Below are positions 1 through 6,313 of a DNA stretch of 7,366 bases, one piece after another (position 1 is the stretch's first letter; the number at the start of each line of letters is the position of its first letter). The notes beneath the pieces were generated by a model, which worked only from the letters and a program-made list of their open reading frames with translations, made no database searches and was not told where the DNA came from. The position numbers and the translations under genes are program-made. The DNA is taken from positions 1-7,366 of the forward strand of contig PBSW01000068.1 in assembly GCA_002726865.1 (NCBI GenBank). Reading direction: 5' to 3'. Source of the stretch: Candidatus Bathyarchaeota archaeon (GTDB taxonomy: Archaea; Thermoproteota; Bathyarchaeia; TCS64).

Positions 1-1
1 C

Positions 2-676
2 TTCGCCTGGACTATAGTGTGGTTCAGCTGAATTTGACCCAAAAGCGACTATTGGATCAAATGAGGGACCGCCTGCCCCTTCCTTCTGCATACTGTAGAT
101 CAACTCAGCTGCAACTTCAGATTCTGTGATGCCTTCTTTCAGGATTTCGACAACACGCGGGTAAGCAAGACTAGCCTGATTAGCAGCTTCACGCAGAGAG
201 AGGATCTCAGTTTGGTCCTTGATCATTCTAGCTTTTAGGATTGCATAGCCCACATCCACCAGTTGAGAATTTGGCAACGCATTCTTGATCTCAAGAAAGG
301 CTTGGTGAGTAAGCTCGCTAGAGTTAATCCCTATGATCTTTCCGTCACAATTCCCTAACTCGTTCCTGACTAGTTCACTGAGATGTTTACGATCCCTAAA
401 CGTTTGGAGATCGTAACCAGAGTTCTTCGATCTGCGAGCGGTTAATTCTTCGAGCATTGAAGTGTAAAGCGTGGTTGGGCCGTTGGGGGACGCGATTAGC
501 ATGCATCCTTCAAAGGTCCCACTGTCCAAGCCCGTGACATAGAAGAAGGATTGGTCTACGTGAGGTGCAGTACTATTTCTGAGAACTAATAGATCTGGTA
601 GCTGTTGGTCTCGAACCTCTGAATCCTTGTCCAATAAACGGAAGATCTTCCTGACTCTATCTTCGGTGAGCGTCAA
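2..676 (-). CDS. Xaa-Pro peptidase, M24B (creatinase/prolidase) family, C-terminus outside window
   Basis: Metal-dependent cytoplasmic peptidase of the type that cleaves dipeptides or N-terminal residues next to proline. The reading frame is open on the minus strand for 225 codons from a TTG start to the left edge. Residues 1 to about 115 look like a creatinase N-terminal domain (FFYVTGLDSGTFEG near residues 48-61). The pita-bread catalytic domain begins near residue 140 with KARMIKDQTEI, which matches the family's 'R..K...EI..l..A' entry, and continues to FDPIVAFGSN and the conserved His220 in AEPHYSP. The metal-binding Asp, His and Glu residues normally follow this His and lie outside the window, so activity cannot be judged. 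An in-frame TGA at 701-703 limits the N-terminus. TTG at 676 is preferred because GGTGGT lies 12 bases upstream and no ATG or GTG is available nearby. It follows the RidA-family gene on the same strand after a 94-bp gap. Aminopeptidase P versus prolidase cannot be separated from this half. Confidence 0.85.
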   Translation of the reverse strand, partial: MTLTEDRVRKIFRLLDKDSEVRDQQLPDLLVLRNSTAPHVDQSFFYVTGLDSGTFEGCMLIASPNGPTTLYTSMLEELTARRSKNSGYDLQTFRDRKHLSELVRNELGNCDGKIIGINSSELTHQAFLEIKNALPNSQLVDVGYAILKARMIKDQTEILSLREAANQASLAYPRVVEILKEGITESEVAAELIYSMQKEGAGGPSFDPIVAFGSNSAEPHYSPGE

Positions 677-688
677 CTCGAATCCTAT

Positions 689-694
689 ACCACC
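689..694 (-). promoter_or_regulatory. Possible ribosome binding site of the peptidase gene
   Basis: GGTGGT on the minus strand lies 12 bases before the proposed TTG start. It resembles the GGTG core that pairs with the archaeal 16S rRNA 3' end. It is the main support for choosing TTG as the start. The match is imperfect. Confidence 0.35.
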
Positions 695-753
695 AGAATC
701 TCAAAAAGATTTTTCTCTTGACTTCAGGGGGTTTTCTTACCCTGCAAGACCTC

Positions 754-761
754 AATATATG
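754..761 (-). promoter_or_regulatory. Possible TATA box for the peptidase gene
   Basis: The minus strand reads CATATATT here, between the RidA-family stop codon and the peptidase start. An archaeal TATA box at this position would place the transcript start near 730, giving a leader of about 55 bases. The peptidase could instead be read through from the upstream gene. This is inference from base composition only. Confidence 0.3.
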
Positions 762-770
762 TGGATAAGT

Positions 771-1160
771 CTAACCTGTAGTGTTGTTAACAGCTGCTGT
801 TGCTTCGATCTCTAGAAGATATTCCGGAGTTGCTAGGGCAGAGATCCCAATAGCTGTCGAGGTCGCTGCTTCTTGGTTGTAGTTCCACAACTGAGGGAAG
901 TTTTCGCTTCTCCATGTTCCCAGACGCAGAAATTCCTCCAGGTTTGTGGTGTAGATGTTTATCCTCACAACATCTTCGAGGGTCGCACCTGCTTCTTTTA
1001 GCAGCCCCTCAATATTGAGTACTATCTGCCTTATCTGCGCTTTCATGTCTCCCTTTCCCACAATATTTCCTGTTTCGTCAACAGCTAAGAGGCCAGCTAG
1101 ATACAGGATCCTGTCTGGTTGAGCTGCCAAAATGTAAGAATAAGGTCCTCTCTGGGTCAA
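771..1160 (-). CDS. RidA/YjgF/YER057c/UK114 family protein, lacking the canonical catalytic arginine
   Basis: Small protein of 129 residues from the TTG start used here, the usual size for this trimeric family. Canonical RidA hydrolyses reactive enamine/imine intermediates from PLP enzymes. Family features seen are GPYSYI at 5-10, LYLAGLLAVDETG at 19-31 (the 'lyvSGq...d..G' region), the helix AQIRQIVLNIEGLLKEAG at 41-58, VVRINIYTTNLEEF at 64-77 and the C-terminal LLEIEATA at 115-122. In E. coli RidA an arginine (Arg105) about 13 residues before that last motif binds the substrate carboxylate. My by-eye alignment puts leucine 109 or an adjacent small residue there. This points to one of the Rid subfamilies without proven imine deaminase activity. 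The start is uncertain. The frame stays open upstream to about 1212, and RIPIKSKK just before the TTG resembles the usual first beta strand, yet no ATG, GTG or other TTG lies there. An ATA codon at 1179-1181 is one possible start. Confidence 0.85.
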   Translation of the reverse strand: MTQRGPYSYILAAQPDRILYLAGLLAVDETGNIVGKGDMKAQIRQIVLNIEGLLKEAGATLEDVVRINIYTTNLEEFLRLGTWRSENFPQLWNYNQEAATSTAIGISALATPEYLLEIEATAAVNNTTG

Positions 1161-1211
1161 TTTTTTGGATTTGATTGGTATTCTTGTCGTGACCTCATCA
1201 CCAGTAGATCG

Positions 1212-1220
1212 TTATTTAAA
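1212..1220 (-). promoter_or_regulatory. TATA box of the RidA-family gene
   Basis: The minus strand carries TTTAAATAA, a good archaeal TATA-box match, in the gap between the divergent RidA-family and dcd genes. A transcript starting about 26 bases downstream would begin near 1190. That is 30 bases before the TTG start and about 10 bases before the in-frame ATA at 1179-1181. GGTGATGAGG at 1193-1202 resembles a Shine-Dalgarno sequence but would lie at or before the transcript start, so it may be coincidental. Confidence 0.5.
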
Positions 1221-1317
1221 TCCTATCGCGGAGGAGAACAAATAATCTGGTGTAGGTCTATTTTGCATCGACTTGTTGATACATTATGACTCTATTTCTG
1301 ACTTTTTCTATGAAACG

Positions 1318-1324
1318 TTATATC
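1318..1324 (+). promoter_or_regulatory. TATA box of dcd
   Basis: TTATATC sits 40 bases before the dcd GTG start. It predicts a transcript start near 1347 and a leader of roughly 10 bases, which is typical of archaea. The rest of the 1161-1357 gap holds the opposing RidA-family promoter and no other gene that I can see. Confidence 0.45.
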
Positions 1325-1345
1325 TTCTATCTCTCCACGGCACGC

Positions 1346-1353
1346 GGAGTGAG
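1346..1353 (+). promoter_or_regulatory. Ribosome binding site of dcd
   Basis: GGAGTGAG ends four bases before the GTG start. It is one deletion away from the consensus GGAGGTGA, and it supports GTG at 1358 over the internal ATG seven codons in. If the TATA box at 1318-1324 is used, this motif lies at the very 5' end of the transcript. Confidence 0.5.
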
Positions 1354-1357
1354 TTAA

Positions 1358-1939
1358 GTGCCACTACCAGACTGGATGATAGAGAAATATTCCGCGAAAA
1401 GCGGAATGATAGATCCCTTCAATCGGGAAAGACTTTCTAGCTATGGCTATGACATGACTCTCGACCGTAATTTCCTTATTCCAAAGATGAATTATCGATC
1501 TGGGGTTGTTGTCGACCCGAAGCATGTTAATGCCAGAGATTTCCAGAAATACCGTGGAGTACACGTGACTATTCCTCCAAGTGGTTTTGTATTGGGCAAG
1601 TCAAAAGAATACTTCCGGATTCCCAGGAACGTCTTGGCGATCTGTTTGGGACGATCGTCATACGCCCGTTGTGGTATCATTACCAATGTGACCCCTCTAG
1701 AGCCAGATTGGGAAGGGTTTGTTACTATTGAAATTTCTAACACCAATCATGTTCCGGCTCGGGTGTATGCAGATGAAGGAATATCACAAGTTGTCTTCTT
1801 GAATGCTCAGGACGTCTGTAAAGTGAGCTATGCTGAGAAGGGGGGCGTTTACCAGAAGCAAACTGATATCACATTGCCAAGATTGAGTAGACGAAGCTCA
1901 GTCCGTAGAGCGTCCAGGCGAACCAAAGCTAAACCTTAG
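1358..1939 (+). CDS. dcd: dCTP deaminase (Dcd/DUT trimeric dUTPase-like fold)
   Basis: Deaminates dCTP to dUTP and feeds dTTP synthesis in the cytoplasm; some archaeal relatives also hydrolyse dUTP to dUMP. At 193 residues it matches the family length. Seen are the N-terminal SSYGYDMTLDR at 27-37, PPSGFVLGKSKEYFRIP at 73-89, the nucleotide-binding GRSSYARCG at 98-106, then EPDWEGFVTIEISN at 115-128. Glu125 aligns with the catalytic glutamate of E. coli Dcd (Glu138). YQKQ at 165-168 aligns with the C-terminal segment that closes over the nucleotide. I cannot tell a deaminase from a bifunctional DCD-DUT enzyme by motif alone. The last 19 residues (175-193) are unusually basic, with eight Arg and two Lys mixed with Ser, and are not part of the fold. 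The GTG start is backed by the upstream GGAGTGAG. It shares strand with the UbiD gene 80 bp downstream but has no clear functional link to it. Confidence 0.92.
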   Translation: MPLPDWMIEKYSAKSGMIDPFNRERLSSYGYDMTLDRNFLIPKMNYRSGVVVDPKHVNARDFQKYRGVHVTIPPSGFVLGKSKEYFRIPRNVLAICLGRSSYARCGIITNVTPLEPDWEGFVTIEISNTNHVPARVYADEGISQVVFLNAQDVCKVSYAEKGGVYQKQTDITLPRLSRRSSVRRASRRTKAKP

Positions 1940-2001
1940 AAAAAACGTCTAGACCAGCTGATATTATTGCTAATCAAACTCGACGTAACCAGAGTACACC
2001 G

Positions 2002-2013
2002 TAAAGGCCTTTA
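2002..2013 (+). promoter_or_regulatory. Perfect 12-bp palindrome just upstream of the UbiD-family start
   Basis: TAAAGGCCTTTA is its own reverse complement and ends six bases before the ATG at 2020. A TATA-like GATATTATT at 1960-1968 would place a transcript start near 1990, so the palindrome would fall in the leader just downstream of the promoter. That position suits a dimeric repressor, or a structure that hides the start. No clear Shine-Dalgarno sequence precedes the ATG. The palindrome itself is observed; its role is inferred. Confidence 0.35.
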
Positions 2014-2019
2014 ATTTAC

Positions 2020-3498
2020 ATGACTACTAACAGGGAGAGAAAGGAAGTGTCTTTTGAAAGCCTCGGGGATTACTTAAGAGCTCTTGACGGAGCTGGCGAA
2101 GTAAAACGGATCAAGGCTTCCGTTGACATAGATCTAGAGGTTGCGGAGATACTAAGGAGAACGATGTATTCTGGTGGCCCGGCACTTCTCTTTGAAAACA
2201 TTGAGGGTTACGATATGCCTATCCTTGGGAACGCCTTCGGCTCGCTTAGAAGAATGCAAATTGCCCTTGGAACTGAGAAATTCGAGGAATTGGGCCGAAG
2301 GAATGTCAAAATGATGACAATGGAGCCTCCCAGTGGAATGGTCCAAAAGCTGCGTGCAATTCCAAGACTCCAAGCTATCTCATCCTATGCTCCATATGTA
2401 GTGAAGAAAGGAAGCGTCGAAGAAATAGTTGAAACGAGCTCACCCACCCTGTCTGCATTTCCAGTCACAAAATCTTGGCCGAAAGATGCTGGACGATTCA
2501 TAACGATGGGAATTACTATTACACGTCATCCAGATTCAGGCAGAAGAAACCTGGGGCTTTACCGATTGCAAATAATTGACGAGACAACGGTGGGGATGCA
2601 CTGGCAGATCCATCACCGTGGGGCACATCACTACAAGACACAAAGTGAAACACAAAAACGCCTTGAGGTTGCGGTAGTTATCGGCGCTGATCCTGCGACC
2701 ATTTTCTCAGCAGTTGCTCCAGTTCCTGAGGGACTTGACAAATATCTATTTGCTGGTATAATTAAGGGAAAGGGAATACCTCTAGTTAAGTGCAGGACTA
2801 TAGATCTTGAGGTCCCAGCTAATGCAGAGATTGTATTGGAGGGTTACGTGGAACCAGAAGAACGTCATATTGAGGGACCGTTTGGTGACCATACGGGATA
2901 CTATACTCCCCCGGAGTCGTTTCCGGTCTTTCATCTAACTGGTATCCTAAGACGTGAAAGACCACTCTATCTTTGTACGGTTGTGGGAAAACCGATCCTT
3001 GAAGACGCATACATAGGTAAGGCAGTCGAACGTATTTTCCTCCCGTTAATGCAGGTGTTTCATCCTGAGATTGTGGACTTTTCCATGCCTTCCGCCGGTT
3101 GGTTCCAAGGTCTTGCAATAGTTTCGATAAAGAAGACTTACCCAGGGCAGGCCAGGAAGGTGATGATGGCTCTCTGGGGTTTAGGACAACTCATGCTTAC
3201 AAAAATGATTGTTGTCGTCGATCATGAAGTCAATATTCACGATGTAAATGACGTTATTTGGGCAGTCACAACAAGAGTTGATCCACAGCGCGATGTGTTC
3301 ATAGTTGACCATACGCCAACCGATACTTTAGATCCTACTGCACCCTCACCTAATTTGGGCTCCAAATTGGGGATTGATGCCACAGTGAAAATGAAAGAGG
3401 AGGGTTGGCATTGGATGGGGGAGGCTCAGCTCGCGGTTCCAGACCCCTCAACCGTAGAACTTGTCAACCGGCGGTGGCAGGAATACGGTTTTAGTTAA
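2020..3498 (+). CDS. ubiD: UbiD-family prenyl-FMN-dependent decarboxylase
   Basis: Reversible non-oxidative decarboxylase using prenylated FMN made by a UbiX partner, which is not in this window. At 492 residues it is close to E. coli UbiD. Seen in order: an N-terminal FESLGDYLRAL and PALLFENIEG region (13-62), the cofactor/metal-site segment NLGLYRLQ at 177-184, MHWQIHHRGAHH at 193-204, then AEIVLEG at 269-275 and EGPFGDHTGYY at 285-295, the strongest UbiD signature. The Arg and Glu residues in these segments correspond to the Arg-Glu-Glu catalytic set of the family. Beside mqnC, mqnE and a UbiA-type prenyltransferase, the simplest role is removal of the ring carboxylate after prenylation in the futalosine pathway (MqnL role). 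The main alternative is trans-anhydromevalonate 5-phosphate decarboxylase, a UbiD homologue in the archaeal mevalonate pathway. The family call is firm; the substrate is not. It converges on the gene at 3517-4140. Confidence 0.92.
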   Translation: MTTNRERKEVSFESLGDYLRALDGAGEVKRIKASVDIDLEVAEILRRTMYSGGPALLFENIEGYDMPILGNAFGSLRRMQIALGTEKFEELGRRNVKMMTMEPPSGMVQKLRAIPRLQAISSYAPYVVKKGSVEEIVETSSPTLSAFPVTKSWPKDAGRFITMGITITRHPDSGRRNLGLYRLQIIDETTVGMHWQIHHRGAHHYKTQSETQKRLEVAVVIGADPATIFSAVAPVPEGLDKYLFAGIIKGKGIPLVKCRTIDLEVPANAEIVLEGYVEPEERHIEGPFGDHTGYYTPPESFPVFHLTGILRRERPLYLCTVVGKPILEDAYIGKAVERIFLPLMQVFHPEIVDFSMPSAGWFQGLAIVSIKKTYPGQARKVMMALWGLGQLMLTKMIVVVDHEVNIHDVNDVIWAVTTRVDPQRDVFIVDHTPTDTLDPTAPSPNLGSKLGIDATVKMKEEGWHWMGEAQLAVPDPSTVELVNRRWQEYGFS

Positions 3499-3516
3499 GG
3501 TGCTAATAACGAAACA

Positions 3517-4140
3517 CTACGGGACAGGGCCGATGCGCTCTGTGGAGCCTCCACACGCTTTGAATTGTTCAGTCAACTTCTGAGATACTTCGTCAGAGCT
3601 TATCCCGTGTAGGTGAATATCGCGCACAATCTTCGCAGTAACAGAGAGGGCGCCAAGAATGAAAGCTCGTTTGGCGTTAGTATCTGCAGGGATAAGATGT
3701 CGCTGCAGAATCTCGGGGTCGAAGAAATTCTCCTCAGCTTTACGCCAATCCACGCCTAATGCCAGCTTTGACGATGATGCCAATACTGTCTTGATAGCTT
3801 TGCTTGTATGTGACCTGTTTCCTTGTTCGGGTGAGAGATACTGCATCTTAACTAGTCTACCTGATTTTTCTTCGAAAACGAGGCGGTGATTAGGTAGCAA
3901 CAGCTCCTGATGACCTAGGGCCGCACTAGTAAGCTCGAATTGAGATTGGGAAGTCAGGACGCCCGGATCCCAACCCAATCGCTTCAGAATTCGCCTTGCG
4001 ACTTCAAACTCAGACATCTGAGCTTCTTCACTTCCCCTCAAACGTCGTAACATTTTGATTCTCTCCTCAATTTCTCTGACAACTGCGTCTTCGTTCATGC
4101 TGCCCGGCTTGTGACTATTACCGATAATGGGCTTCGCCAT
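3517..4140 (-). CDS. Unassigned protein, last gene of the mqnC-ubiA run
   Basis: I do not recognise this 207-residue protein. It looks soluble, with no signal peptide or membrane segment. Residues 16-55 are rich in Glu, Arg and Lys and probably form a long helix (EEAQMSEFEVARRILKRLG around 38-56). Residues 79-101 (ELLLPNHRLVFEEKSGRLVKM) look like a beta hairpin. The C-terminal half, about 113-193, looks helical again, and Cys196 is the only cysteine. No metal or nucleotide-binding motif is evident. It starts 42 bp after the prenyltransferase stop on the same strand and is probably cotranscribed with mqnC and ubiA, so a link to quinone synthesis or use is plausible but unproven. The ATG at 4140 has only a weak purine run (GAGAGAGAG) before it; Met15 (codon at 4096-4098) is an alternative start. 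Confidence 0.7.
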   Translation of the reverse strand: MAKPIIGNSHKPGSMNEDAVVREIEERIKMLRRLRGSEEAQMSEFEVARRILKRLGWDPGVLTSQSQFELTSAALGHQELLLPNHRLVFEEKSGRLVKMQYLSPEQGNRSHTSKAIKTVLASSSKLALGVDWRKAEENFFDPEILQRHLIPADTNAKRAFILGALSVTAKIVRDIHLHGISSDEVSQKLTEQFKACGGSTERIGPVP

Positions 4141-4182
4141 CAGGTAATCTCTCTCTCAACTGGTTTAAGAGACTTCATTTAT

Positions 4183-5097
4183 TCAGATATGTGGGAATGA
4201 TATGAAAAGGGGAGGGATATATGAAAAGACTAGAAATAGTCCAGCAATTCTTGCAGCTTTGGCTGAATTGGCCAAAGCTGGAATGAGTTCATCAACTCGA
4301 TGATAGGGGACAGTCTTCGAGATCATGATGCTTACTTTCACAAAATAAGGAACTGCGAAATATGCTAGAAGAGCGGTAATGGGGAATAGTCTGACAAAGG
4401 ATAAAGACGTTATTACAATATATGCTAAGATTGGGAAGAAGGGATACATCTTAGATGCGCGCGACAGGCCTATTCTAACTACCAAGTTCCTCCTGCCACT
4501 TAACTTGTCCGCATTGTAGTCTGGAAACTCATTCATGAATAAAACGCTCGCAGATAATATTCCAAGGACTAGACCAAGAACAAGCGGTTCAACACGTAGT
4601 GCAGTTACCTGAACGTAGAATGTGCCTAAGACAATCAGACCGCCTTTAAAGACAAGTGTAAGTTCTCCTAGGCCGATATTGACGATCTTCTTAGAATAGA
4701 AGTATGTAGCTACTACTGCAAAAACTAAGAATAATATTAGGACCGGCCCTCTGACAAGTGAAAGGTACAATCCTATAACGGCGCCTAGTAAAAGGAGACT
4801 TAACCCAGCTCTGTAGACACTTTTTGGTTTGAGAAGGCCCTCTGGGAGTACGCCGGTTCCTCCACTGAATGGTGTTCTTGTTGTTAACTTGTCTATTCCA
4901 CTTTGGAAGTCAAAATAGTCATTCAACAAGTCTATGCTGGCGTGAAGCGAGATTACTCCAAGATACGTGAGTGCGGCTAGAAAAGGGTCGAAGACATGTA
5001 ATGTACCGTACGCTGAAGTTAATCCGGCAGTGACAGCTATGATGGATGCCGTAATGAAACGGAGTCTAACTGCTCTACTCCAAACTCTAAGATTCAT
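4183..5097 (-). CDS. ubiA: UbiA-family membrane prenyltransferase, MenA/MqnP-like
   Basis: Integral membrane enzyme that joins a polyprenyl diphosphate to an aromatic acceptor. Of 304 residues, most lie in eight or nine hydrophobic segments (about 14-30, 37-55, 97-115, 118-134, 145-163, 169-188, 218-235, 238-256, 283-300). The first Asp-rich Mg-diphosphate motif is NDYFDFQSGID at 59-69, close to the MenA form. The second is NEFPDYNADKLSGRRNL at 189-205, with Asp193 and Asp197. YFYSKK at 132-137 also fits the family. The start lies 23 bp after the mqnC stop, so the two are likely cotranscribed. In futalosine-pathway organisms the acceptor would be 1,4-dihydroxy-6-naphthoate (MqnP role); MenA would use the 2-naphthoate. 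Geranylgeranylglyceryl-phosphate geranylgeranyltransferase, the archaeal lipid UbiA, is less likely given the motif form and neighbours. No good ribosome binding site is seen before the ATG. Confidence 0.9.
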   Translation of the reverse strand: MNLRVWSRAVRLRFITASIIAVTAGLTSAYGTLHVFDPFLAALTYLGVISLHASIDLLNDYFDFQSGIDKLTTRTPFSGGTGVLPEGLLKPKSVYRAGLSLLLLGAVIGLYLSLVRGPVLILFLVFAVVATYFYSKKIVNIGLGELTLVFKGGLIVLGTFYVQVTALRVEPLVLGLVLGILSASVLFMNEFPDYNADKLSGRRNLVVRIGLSRASKMYPFFPILAYIVITSLSFVRLFPITALLAYFAVPYFVKVSIMISKTVPYHRVDELIPALANSAKAARIAGLFLVFSYIPPLFISFPHI

Positions 5098-5120
5098 GTG
5101 ATCGCTGCCCGCTATTACTG

Positions 5121-6239
5121 CTAATGTCGCTCAATTATGTTGTAGAAATTATCACGCATTGCAGGAGCTCTACCAATTTGTTTTACTGCTATAATTATGT
5201 CACGACTACTAAGTCCGCCTACTAGTTTTCCTGTAGCAGGGATGACTTCTTCATCGTTAATGGTGCCGCCCCAATCATTTGCACCATACTGAAGGGCTAG
5301 CTGGGCCATCCCGATGCCAGCAGTAAGCCATGACGACTGTATGTTTCTTATCAGCCCAGAGTAGACGATTCGGGCAACAGCAATATGTCTCAGAAGTGCT
5401 AATCCGCCTGCAGCATAAGTGACGCTTGCGTCCTTCTGCAACTTCGTATTACCTGGTTCGAAGTGCCATGGAATGAATGCCATGAAGCCCTTCGTTCGCT
5501 TCTGGAGGTCTCGGATCTTTATGAAATGTTCAGCAGCCTCAGCTGGAGTCTCAAGGTGCCCATACATCATAGTAGCTGAACTACGAATACCTATCTTGTG
5601 TGCGGCTTCGTGAACATTCATCCATCCATCGCTGGAAGAAAGATTTCGACCAAGTTTCTTACGTACAGAGTCTACCAAAATCTCTGCACCAGCTCCAGGG
5701 AGTGAGTCTAATCCAGCTTCTCTCAGACGTGATAGGACTTCAGTAATTGACGATCTTTCCTTCCTTGAAATGAATTCTATTTCACAAGTGCTCAGGCCAT
5801 GGATTGCTATTTTTGTCGTCTTTGATTTTATCGTTCTAAAAAGATTCTCATAATATTCCAGAGGAAAATCGGGATTGACACCTCCCTGGATCAAGACCTG
5901 GCGCGTTCCCATAACGCGTTCAGCCTCGGCTGTCCGTTCAGCTGCTTGGTTAGCGTCTGACGCATATCCTTCCATATTTCCAACATCCCGATAAAATGCG
6001 CAGAAGTGGCATTTTACAATACAGATGTTAGTGTAGTTGAGGATCAGGTTTGGGATGAATGTGACTACTTCGCCTACTTCCGCGCGTCTGATATCATTTG
6101 CCACTGCTCCAAGTAGTTGGAGATCATCCGTCTCCATGAGCATTTTGACATCGTCTACAGTAAGATCCTTGGATGATTTTGTCTTGTGAAGCCACGCGGG
6201 AAGTTCGGATTCAATCAGGCTTTTTTGGAGAACGTTCAT
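5121..6239 (-). CDS. mqnC: Dehypoxanthine futalosine cyclase, radical SAM (MqnC)
   Basis: Radical SAM enzyme that cyclises dehypoxanthine futalosine to its spiro cyclic form in the futalosine menaquinone pathway. At 372 residues it is full length. The 4Fe-4S motif C-x3-C-x2-C is Cys73, Cys77 and Cys80 within NYTNICIVKCHFCAFYRD. MqnC-type blocks follow: VLIQGGVNPDFPLEYYENLF at 115-134, AGLDSLPGAGAEIL at 175-188, SATMMYGHLET at 221-231, GFMAFIPWHFEPGNTKL at 251-267, and SSWLTAGIGMAQLALQYGAN followed by DWGGT at 302-326. IPW plus SW(L/V)T separates MqnC from MqnE (IPL, YW) and from the F420-cofactor enzyme CofH (VPLPF, SWVK). One small change is GAGAEIL where GGGAEIL is common. It is the first gene of a minus-strand run with the prenyltransferase and the unassigned gene, and is divergent from mqnE. 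No Shine-Dalgarno sequence is seen, so the transcript may be nearly leaderless. Confidence 0.92.
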   Translation of the reverse strand: MNVLQKSLIESELPAWLHKTKSSKDLTVDDVKMLMETDDLQLLGAVANDIRRAEVGEVVTFIPNLILNYTNICIVKCHFCAFYRDVGNMEGYASDANQAAERTAEAERVMGTRQVLIQGGVNPDFPLEYYENLFRTIKSKTTKIAIHGLSTCEIEFISRKERSSITEVLSRLREAGLDSLPGAGAEILVDSVRKKLGRNLSSSDGWMNVHEAAHKIGIRSSATMMYGHLETPAEAAEHFIKIRDLQKRTKGFMAFIPWHFEPGNTKLQKDASVTYAAGGLALLRHIAVARIVYSGLIRNIQSSWLTAGIGMAQLALQYGANDWGGTINDEEVIPATGKLVGGLSSRDIIIAVKQIGRAPAMRDNFYNIIERH

Positions 6240-6313
6240 AGAATGTTTTACAACTGACTAGTGGTAAAGGAAAAATACGCAGGTCTATTTACATTTCTAG
6301 CGACTTGTCAAGG
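6240..6313. promoter_or_regulatory. Shared divergent promoter region between mqnC and mqnE
   Basis: These 74 bases must hold the promoters for both menaquinone genes. AAAAATAC at 6271-6278 is a TATA-like candidate for mqnE (transcript start near 6300). The same A/T tract read on the other strand (GTATTTTT), or TGTAAATA at 6286-6293, could serve mqnC (starts near 6248 or 6263). Neither gene has a recognisable ribosome binding site here, which fits short-leader or leaderless transcripts. Individual boxes are inferred. Confidence 0.5.

Noticed and set aside
702..717. AAAAATCTTTTT-like inverted tract between the RidA-family and peptidase genes, considered as a terminator
   Set aside because: The arms are pure A/T with almost no loop, so no stable hairpin could form. 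It is also far from the RidA-family stop and close to the peptidase start.
627..815. 62-residue open frame on the plus strand opposite the peptidase start
   Set aside because: It overlaps the N-terminus of the peptidase and the end of the RidA-family gene, its composition is not protein-like, and it has no family signature.
1332..1353. Hairpin between CTCTCC and GGAGTGAG that could hide the dcd ribosome binding site
   Set aside because: Only about four contiguous pairs form, and half of it may lie upstream of the transcript start.
2819..3118. 99-residue minus-strand open frame
   Set aside because: It is opposite the strongest UbiD motif region; shadow of a real gene.
5121..6239. CofH (F420-cofactor synthase subunit) as the identity of the minus-strand radical SAM gene
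   Set aside because: The IPW, SWLT and IQGG-type blocks match MqnC rather than the CofH pattern, and the neighbours are menaquinone genes.
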